Both the position numbers and the translations under genes were made by a program. The notes beneath the pieces are model-generated. The model was not told the origin of the DNA, made no database searches, and worked only from the letters and a program-made list of their open reading frames with translations. This document shows positions 24,444 through 34,400 of a DNA stretch of 57,647 bases, piece by piece. This stretch comes from a virus: positions 1 to 57,647 of IMG/VR virus record IMGVR_UViG_3300017752_000012. The stretch is one strand, 5' to 3'. The stretch's first letter is position 1; every line of letters begins with the position of its first letter.

Positions 24444-25408
24444 TGGCTACTGCTCCTTTTACAAATATATTACCAGATCCTTCTAACCATATTAATATTA
24501 CTGGACAGGCAGGAACTGGAACCGGTTTTAATTCTGGTCCGGGTTTTGCAAGCTTTAAACTTAATTCTCAGTTTAAAACTTCGTATAATACTACTAATTC
24601 TGGTAGAACTATTACATCTTCTTCAGGAGGGCACAAATGGTCTCTAGCAATAGAATACAATCCTTTAACTAGAGACGAGTTTGAACCTGTTTATAATTTT
24701 TTAGGCTCTAAACAAGGCAGGCTAGAACATTTTTTTGTACAAATGCCAGAAACCAATCTAAGATCTGTTCCTTTTAGAAACTTTATAGGAGCATCTAATG
24801 ATACTTTTTATGTGTATACAAGCCCTGTAACTGCGCAACTTTTAGAGCTACATAGAGAATATAAAATAAAAGACAGCTCATCTCAGTGGCAGACTGTAGG
24901 AGCAGCTACCGGATCAACTTCAGTGGGAGATACTTTTATAGCTACAGGTCAATCAGCAGTCGGGACACATCTTGCAGCTCCCACATATGAAAAAGCGGGG
25001 CAGGATAATCTTACTATTGCCAACGAGCTTACTGGTTATAGTCTTACTACACACCAAACTCCAAGACCTGGAGACTTATTCACTATTAGTGATCCTTCTG
25101 ATTCTAGCCATACAAAACTTTATAAAATTAATAAAGTAGAGACTAGTACAGATAATGCTAATGCTATTCAAAATCAGTATGATAAATCTGAACCGGCATC
25201 AACAACGGTCACTGGTACAGATACCGTATCGCCCTGTATAAGGATTCATTTCACCCCCGAACTTCAAAAAAATGTATACGCTGGAGCTGTAATAAAGTTC
25301 TCTAACCCTATGATAAGGGTTAGAATGACGCAAGACGTACAAGAGTACTCTTTAAACACAGAAAATCTATACTCTTTTTCTTTACAACTTGAGGAGGCTC
25401 AAAAATAA
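24443..25408 (+). CDS. distal/minor tail protein
   Basis: 321 residues, joined by TAATG overlaps to the tape measure before it and the giant tail protein after it. The segment WSLAIEYNPLTRDEFEPVYN with FLGSKQGRLEHFFVQMPE resembles the tube-like N-terminal domain of distal tail proteins, which form the ring between tube and tip. A central insert (residues 120-260) has repeated Thr/Ser-rich strands and may be an exposed OB or carbohydrate-binding insert. The family call is by position and pattern. Confidence 0.6.
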   Translation: MATAPFTNILPDPSNHINITGQAGTGTGFNSGPGFASFKLNSQFKTSYNTTNSGRTITSSSGGHKWSLAIEYNPLTRDEFEPVYNFLGSKQGRLEHFFVQMPETNLRSVPFRNFIGASNDTFYVYTSPVTAQLLELHREYKIKDSSSQWQTVGAATGSTSVGDTFIATGQSAVGTHLAAPTYEKAGQDNLTIANELTGYSLTTHQTPRPGDLFTISDPSDSSHTKLYKINKVETSTDNANAIQNQYDKSEPASTTVTGTDTVSPCIRIHFTPELQKNVYAGAVIKFSNPMIRVRMTQDVQEYSLNTENLYSFSLQLEEAQK

Positions 25409-28400
25409 TGTCAGAAAGAAATATATCATCAGATCTTAAAACTTTTTTAAAAGAAAATAAACCCTATACTATTGCTCATCTTATAAAATTTGAAAGACCA
25501 AACAATCTTTCAACGTTTTCCACTGAGAAACTTAGAAACGCCTCAGATTATGTCTATATGACCGATGCGGGAAGAGATATTACTTTTGACGATGGAAGCC
25601 TTTCCCATATTAATAATTTTACTTTTAAACAATTTGATAGTTATCCAGGTTCTTTGGCTTCAAATCCTTATACCTATACAGCCAACGGACCTCAAACCTA
25701 TGTAGCAAAGAGAATACAGTCTGTAGGAGCTGTAAATGAAGGTATAGAAGCAAAGGCTTCAAGCATGTCTATAAAACTTGATGCTAATGCTTTAAGCCCT
25801 CAAATTTATATCCCTAGTTTTTTCTACAATTCGTCAGGTTATTTTGAAACTGATATTGATTTATCTGATAGAGGCTTTACAATAGGCGATAAGATAAGCG
25901 TTTCACAAAGAGGACAAGATAATGGTACATTTATAATAACCAGATTTACTGCAGGAGGACATTCTGATCATCCTAATCGTGTATATGTAGAGGTTGTTGA
26001 TGTAGATAATACTCTGTCAAGTGGTACTACTCGATCCAATACCTTTATAACTTTAGTTTCGGAAGAACTAAATACTATTTTTAGAGGCAGTAAAGATGTA
26101 GTTACGTCTAATTATGTGAATAGAGAAGTAACCATTTATAGATTGTATATAGATCCGCAAACGAATGAAATTGTAGGCGGTATCCCCGGTTTTTATGATA
26201 ATGTATATGATAGTAAAGGTAGCTGTCTTCTTTTTAAAGGTATAATTACAAATGCTTCTTTTAATGAAGCTCCGGGGTCAAGTTCTTCAATTTCATGGAC
26301 TATTTCTAGTCATTGGGGTTTCTTTAATCAAGTAACTGGAAGGGTAACATCAGATTCGGAACACAGAGCCTTAACAGATACAGGAGTTTCGGATAGAGAT
26401 GTTATCCTAAGACAGGCTTATGCAGAAGATTTGGGTTTTGAACATTCTGAAAGATCAATTAATCTTATTGCAACCTATAATAAAGAAATTACTAAACATC
26501 GTATCAAAAAAGAAAAAAATGCTATAGGTATTACCACTGACTACTCTATGGAGGAGTATACCGACTATGTACCTACTGATATCGACTTAAGTCTGAATCT
26601 ATCGGCTAAGTCCTTACCTGTTATTTATGGAGTCAGAAAAGTAGATTCTATACCTGTATTTTTTGATAATCAAAAAAGTAAAACAGACCATCTTTATGCG
26701 GCTTTTGCGATTTGTGAAGGACCTATAGGTGGTTTGTATGATATAATACTAGACGGTAAAAGCACTATTTGTTCAGACGCTGCTGATTTTTCCGCAAGAT
26801 CAGAACAAAACGAAAATAATACTGTGGATGTATTGTGCCAAGGTAGAGCAGATAAAGGGGATGTTTTAGTAGGTACAAATACTGATCAAGGTGCAGCAAA
26901 ATATGTAGCCAATGTATATGATTACGATGGTCTTTCTAGTACTGATCTTGTCGGTTTGATAGGTTTTGAAAACACACCCTACTACGAGCAAATAACAGCC
27001 AGTTCCACCATCGGCTCTACAGGTTCCACAGGTATTCTACATGAAAAAGGATTTGCTTTTACCGATCCAATTAATTCTACATTTATTTTTCATTCGGGAA
27101 AACCTTTTCAAAGAGCTGACTATCTACTTATGTCTACTGCTGCTAAACAACTTTTTAAAATTCAAAATGACTTTTACAGTAAATTACCACATAAATACTA
27201 TACAAGTAACCACAGACTTTTAGATACAGCTTACTGCTCTGCAGAGTTTATTGTTGGGAATGGAGAGATAAAACTGCCCAAACTTAATTTTGTAGTAAAA
27301 GGAAAAGCAATAAACTGCCATAACTATGATGGTAGCTTTAGAATGACGGACAATGCTTCTAATTTTAGTCCTGCCAATACTTTAAAATTTTATGTAGGTG
27401 AAATGGTAAGTCATGGAAGCTCAACTGCAAGAATTGTTGATAAGTTCTTTGTACAAAACGAAGAAGGCCAATTAGAAACTAGAATTATAACGGATCCTCC
27501 TCTAAACCCCGCTATAGGAGGTAGCAATGGCCTAAATGACACAAAATTTCAAATTACTACGAGCAGTGGAGGAAGTTTAGAGTATTATAATACTTCAGGA
27601 AAATCTGTAGTATGGGGGACACTAAATAAAAATGCAGCATTCTCGAATGATGTAACTAGTTGGGTCCCTCTGTCTGGTAGTGGCTCTTCTTTTGAAATAC
27701 TGATTAATCCAGGTGATACAAACTGGAATAACACTCAATGGACTGCATCGGATATACTAACAATATTACAAAGAACAAACTCTAAGGGTGAATATATAGC
27801 TCGACTAGGTCTCGGACAACTACTTTATGGTTTACAGGACAGCAGCACCGCTTTGTTGCATCAATATAGTGATATAAATACTTATCATAATTTATACTAT
27901 ACAAATGTGGCGCAGGGAAGTAATTCTTCTTACCCAACAGGTATTAGTGTAACAGGTTTTGAAGGTGCTTCTCTTAATTCTGCAAATATAGATGCTTCTG
28001 TACTAAACACTACTTTCATTAAAAATGGTATTAGATTAAGTTTAACAAATGCTAATAGTACTGGCTTTAACCATACTAATATTAATGGCTCTATTTTTGT
28101 AGGGCAAAAAATAAAGCTATACGCATATTCTAACGCTGCTATGGATATAGTTGAGGCACCTTACGTACAGGAACGAACAATTATAGATGCAGTTAGGTTG
28201 AACGCCCAGACAAATGACTACTTTTTCTTTGTTGACCAAGCTTGGGATGTAGGTTATCTTCCTACACAGAATCCAACAGGTGATCCAGGTGCATTACAAT
28301 TTAAAATAGAGATATGTACTCCAGAAGACTTAAGGGTTAGTATAAACCCTAGTATGCAACTTTTAGACTACTTGCAATCAAGCAAATACGGTAAAGGTCT

Positions 28401-31400
28401 AGAAGAGTCTGAATTAGATATAAATAGCTTTAAAGAGTCTGCTTTAAAATGCGATACTCGCTCTGATGTAACAGTAATAATAGATCCAACTACTTTTTCT
28501 TATACTGTTGTTCCAACTGTAGGCACACGCTGGGAGCTTGATACAGGAACCCAGTATTGGAGAGGTACTATTAGTAAAAGCATAGGTACTGTAATTACTA
28601 AAGGTTCAAATACTTATAATGCTTTTGCAGTTACTTTTACGGATTGTGTAGGAAAACTAGCAGTAAAGCATACAGGTATTCAAGTGCCTAAAGCGGGGCA
28701 GATAATATGGGATAACTCCGCAGGAGTAACTACTATAAAAATAGGTGCAGATAGTCTTGTAGAAACAGATGCAGAATTTAATGCGTTATCTGCACCTACA
28801 ACAGCAAACTATACTTTGACAGGATTAGACCCTAATGGTACAGACCCTACTACTATGAGATTAGATATAGGGACAATGGGTGTAGCTTCTGATGGTAATC
28901 CTATTGTTAAGGATATTGTAAAAAAACAAGGCTATGCTTCCCAGAGTTCGCCAGGTTCCAACAATTCTTTTATCAGCAATACAGTTGTTGAAAAATCGGG
29001 CTATAGTTTATATGATTCAGATAATGTTAAATATTTTAAATATTGTGGGTGGGATGATAATAGTCAACGAAATGTTACTAGACACCAGTTAAACCAACTT
29101 GTGGACACCTCTGGTACTGTACTTTCTAATGTTAATAATATGCTTAGACAGTTTAATGGAATATTAAGCTATAGAAATGGAAAATATACTCTAGACGTAA
29201 AATCAAAAGCTGATACTACTATTGCATCAGGCTTAAAAGTATATAGTGAAGATATAGTTGGTAGTATAAAAATAACTGATAAAGGCTCGAAAAGAACTTT
29301 TAACAGTGTTGATGCAAGTATTATCGATCCTTCTCAAAACTTTGAAGCAAGAAGTGTTAATTTCTTTAACTCTGACTACTTAAAAGAAGATGCAGGCGTA
29401 CCTAAAAAAGGCAGCTTTAGTACCCCTGATATAACTAACTACTATAATGCTAGAGTTAATATTAAGCAATTTTTGGATGAATCTAGATTTGGATTAGAGA
29501 TCTCGTTTGATATGAGACCTTCTGGGTTTTTAATTACTGCTGGGGAAATTATTGAATTAACTAATGAAAAATTTGGGTGGTACTCTAAGCTTTGGAGAGT
29601 GCTTTCTATAACTATGAAACCTAATGGGTTGGTTTCTGTAAAAGCAAAAGAGCATAATGATAGCTCGTATTTTGTGTCTACAGAACAAGTTACTCCAGGA
29701 GCTTTGATTGAGCAATCTGTCGGCTCTGTAGTGGCAAATGTAGGCTCCCCTGCTTTTCCCTATAATCTATCAGCATCACAATTAGCAACAGGTGGTATAG
29801 AATTAAACTGGTTAAATACTCCCGATTTTAATCCAGCAACACATGACATCGAAGTTTATAGGGTACAAGGTATTGCTGCACAAAATGTTCGTAAAACCAC
29901 TCTTACTGTTGACACTGCAGGAGCTACTAGAACCACGACCATACCTATTACTGCAGGGAGTCCTACAAATGAAAGCATAGGCATGACTGTAAGCGGTGTA
30001 GGTAAAACTATTACTGTCCCTTTGGCCGATTTACAAGCCGAAGATAAAGTTAAAATTTCAGTTTTGGGAACTAATACTGACTGGAATGTTATTGAAGGAT
30101 ATAGCACAGGTACTAACGAATATAGAATAGGCGATACTATAACTGTGCATTCTACAGGGGTTTCGGCATTGACAGGAACTGGACAAGTACAACTCTTAGA
30201 TAGAGAAGTAAAAATTGTAGGTATAAGTGCTCCTGGTGCCACAAGAACCATAACTGTAGATTCAAAAGTTAGTGTACAGGCAGGATCAGAAATAACATGC
30301 CATGCCCCTTTAATTGCTACAGTTAATTCTGGTACTACGTATATAGACCCTATTGTAGGAAATAATCAGGGTCAGATAACAAGATACTATTGGATTAGGT
30401 ACAAAGTAATTAAACCTGTTCAAAATGTGGCAGGAGCAGTAAACAAGCTAGTCTTCTCTGATTTCTTCCCCGCTTCGATGTCTGGTATATCTGGTGTAGG
30501 ACAGCTTGTTGATATTGATCAAAGACGTTCAATGTCATTATCTTTTTCTAACCCAAGAGAGTTCACTTACAATGAGCAAGGAACTAATATTGCTACTGTT
30601 AATCAGGTTCAATATCCGACTACTTGTGTAGTTACAGTTACCCCTGAAAATGTTCAGGGGAGTGTCAGTGTCTCTTTTCAAATAATAGATAGTTCGGGTA
30701 ATAATGTAGGAAGTCCTACTATTGATTCAGCCTCTCCTTATTCATTCACATATACTGCTCCTACAGGGGCTACTGCGGCGGACGGGTTTGATAAATTACC
30801 TCAAAGTTTAAAGATTATTGTAAGTGATGTAGTTCCAAACGGGACAACTTATACTGCAGAACAAACTATAGATTTTACAGCAAATAGATTGGTTGTCGGA
30901 GGTATTCCGGGAGTTGATGCAATAGATATAGACATGACTAACCCTTTACATACTTTTCCTATTGCTTTAGATGGAACAGTGGATGTTAGCGGTAGCGGTA
31001 CTAATATTCAAGTACTTGAGGGAGGTACTGCTCTTACTCTTGTAAACGGGCCCACTGTTGGAAACGGACAATACACCTTAGCTGTTAGCTCCTCAGTAGT
31101 GGGTGTAGGTACTATAACCGGAACAAATAGTACAACAGCCCTATATAGTGGAAGCACGACACTTTCTGGAACGGTTCAGGACGGAAAGGTAGTATTTACT
31201 GCTTCAGGCAATAGACTAGACGGAACTCCTTTTTCAAGAGTTTTCAACCAAACAGTAAATAGGATAGATACAAATCAGACTGTAGAGGTTAGCGTAGATG
31301 ATCAAGTTATAGACTATGATTCAAACGGAGCAAATGCTAACCCCTCGACTGTTACTGTTAGTGTAAAAACATATGGTATTGCTGCAGCTTATATAGACGT

Positions 31401-34400
31401 AATAGTTCTAGACTCTAACGCTACCGGTGTTAATACTTATAATATTTTAACAAATAAACTAGTCACTACCAGCAGTTCTGGATTTACCACCAATGGAACT
31501 GGTGATGGTGGAACTATCGATATAAATTTAGCAAATATCAATAATACTAATAGTGTCGTTAATTTGTCTGATATGCCTTTAAAAATTGAAGTTCGAGCGT
31601 ATGCTGGCAGTAATGCAAACGGTACTGAACCTGTTGTTTCAGCTGATAGAACAACAGTATTTGGTATTAGAAATGGTGTAAGTAGTTCTTTAGTATTTGC
31701 ATATAAAAGAAGTGCTGCCACTCCAAACGATAATCCTGGACAAGTTACTGTAAATTTAGGCACTGGTCAAATAACAACAGGTAGCCTAGCTAACTCCTGG
31801 GAAAAAGAGCCTCCCACAGGAGAAGGAAACCCTATTTACTATTGTGCAGCAACGGCAGCAGGTGTGGGAGCTACCGATACTGTTGCAGCAAATGAGTGGT
31901 CTACTCCAGTATTATTAGCTGCTTCCTCTAAAACAAATGTTGTAACTTCAAACTCTCTAGTATTTGCTAGAGCTAAAGACAACAGTCTTAGCCCTTCAGC
32001 AGTTACCATAACTGCCCAGACTCAAAATACTACCCAAGACGGGTCTTGGTCTACTAGTGCAGGGACTCTTACAAATATAGTAAATACACATACAGGCCCG
32101 TCTTGTACTGTCGCAAAAGCTAATTTTGTAGATGGAATGGTGGTAACTTATACTTTACATTCGGATGACGGAAGTATAGCAGATAGTGTTACTTTAAAAG
32201 AGATAGAAGATGGTAGTGGAGCTCTCGTAGTTTCATTACCTAATAATAATCACAACCTTCCTTCTAACTCGGGAGTTGTTACTAACTATACAGGCTCAGG
32301 CACAAATCTCAGAGTTTATCAAGGATCAACAGAGCTAACATTTACATCAGGCACTCCGACAAATGGCCAATATAATGTATCTGTAGGGAATACTGCAAAT
32401 ATCACAGAAGGCACCGCACAGGCTGATCCGGGAGGTGGCATATTTGCTAATATAACCGATCACTCCGCAGCTTCAAATAACCAGGATAGTTTTATTATAA
32501 CTTATACGGTTACAGGTAAAGACTTTTTAGGTAATTCTTTTACTACTACTGCGGATCAAAGTTTAACAAAAACTGCTGGAGGTTCTCAAACAGCAACAGC
32601 TTTTATATATCAAAGAAGTAGTACTAATAGTGCACCATCGTTACCTACAGGAACTACTACATTTAATTTTTCTACAGGCGGCATGACTTTTAATGGTAAT
32701 AATAATGGGTGGGATGATGATATACCAAGCACATCAGGAAGGTATTTATGGATTGCAAGAGCAACTGCAAATGCTCCTGGTACTCAAGTATCTGTAAATA
32801 TACCTGCAAATGCCTGGGGAAATGTAGAGTTACTAGCTCATGATCCCGAAGATTTTATTAATATTGCTCTAGATAACTCCTTTGCAGAAATTAGTCTGGA
32901 TTCAGATAATAATAGAGTTTTTGATGATACTGGTACCATATTATCTGTTGTGGAAGGTTCTAACTCTTTAACTGCCGTATCAGGTACTCCGACAAATGGC
33001 CAGTATAACGTAACAGGTACTACTTTTAGCGGGGGAGCCACCGAAGCGAGTGGTGCTACAATTTCTGGAGGCAATTATGTTGCCGCTGTATTAAATGGTA
33101 TAACTGATGATGTTGGTACTAGAGTCTTTTCTATTTCTGGTAAAAGAAATAATGGTGATGCATTTACAGCAAGTGCTACCCAAAAATTTAGAGTCACAGG
33201 TCTTGTAGGACGTTTTACATTTACTCCTGGATCTTTAGGATTTTTCATAAAATTCCCTGCGGAGGGGGATAGAGCAGAGGCAACTTCCCAAACTCTTACT
33301 ACTAGGCTCAGTAACTTTAACTTAGGTGATAATGCTACTTATCAGATACGAAGATCTATTATTGGTGGGCCTTTGAATGGTGTTCTTGGCAACCATACAG
33401 TAACTTCGGGAACATCTTCTAATGGTCAGAGTTATATTTTTCCTACTGCGTACGACGTATACCCTTTAGTTATACAATCGAAGTTAGTTAGAACAGACGG
33501 CGTTACAAGTGCTGAAACCACAATTGGTGTGGACCAAATAGTATTTCATGCAACCAGAGACGGAGAAAAAGGATTATCTCCTCCGGTTATTGCTTTATCT
33601 AATGAGACACATACCATCAGAAGGGACGAAAACTTTGATGCAGATCTTACAAACTCAGGAACAGATATTCAAGTACAGGAGGGCGGCTTCGCATTAGATT
33701 ATGTAGCTTCTAATCCTACAGCGGGTCAGTTCACTGTAACAGCTGTAGGTACTGGAGGAATTGTTCCGGGTTCAATTCAAGCAGCAGCTAATAATGGGAT
33801 GCTAGGACTTGCTAGCGGTAATTTGTTGCCGAATAGGATGCCCGAAGCTTTTGACCTACAAGACTTTGATAATGATGGATCTATTGATTCTTGGAAGTAT
33901 AGCTCAGCCATAAGTAATAATAGTAATAGTGTTATTGCCAATTCTGTTACTGCTCCTTTCTTTGTGCAGGGTGGTTCTGGAGGTGATACATTGCAAGCTC
34001 CTTCAGGAACTTCTTATGGGCAATATGCAATATTTGCGGAAAATTATCATAGTTTTACACTTTCCGCCACAACCCAGCATATTTTCTCAGTATATGCCAA
34101 ACAAGGGAGTGCTAGACATGTATATCTAAAGATAACCGGTGGACAATTCCAAAGCGCTAAAACATTTAAGGCTGTATTTGATCTAAATGGTACTAATGGT
34201 GCCATTCTATCACAAACTGAAGATGGATCAAATGTTACCAACCAAGCAACTATTACAGGTCTTGATGTTCATAATAATAACGCCGCTCTTCCTAATGGCT
34301 GGAAAAGAGTGAGTATGGCATTTACTATGCCTTCCTCGGCTGTTAACGATACAGGTGCCGGGGCTATAAAAGTAATGGTAGGTCTTACTGATGCTAATGG

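Noticed and set aside
29856-30251. 131-codon minus-strand frame in the giant tail gene
   Set aside because: Val/Pro/Thr-rich shadow of repeated Thr/Gly codons, without a ribosome site.
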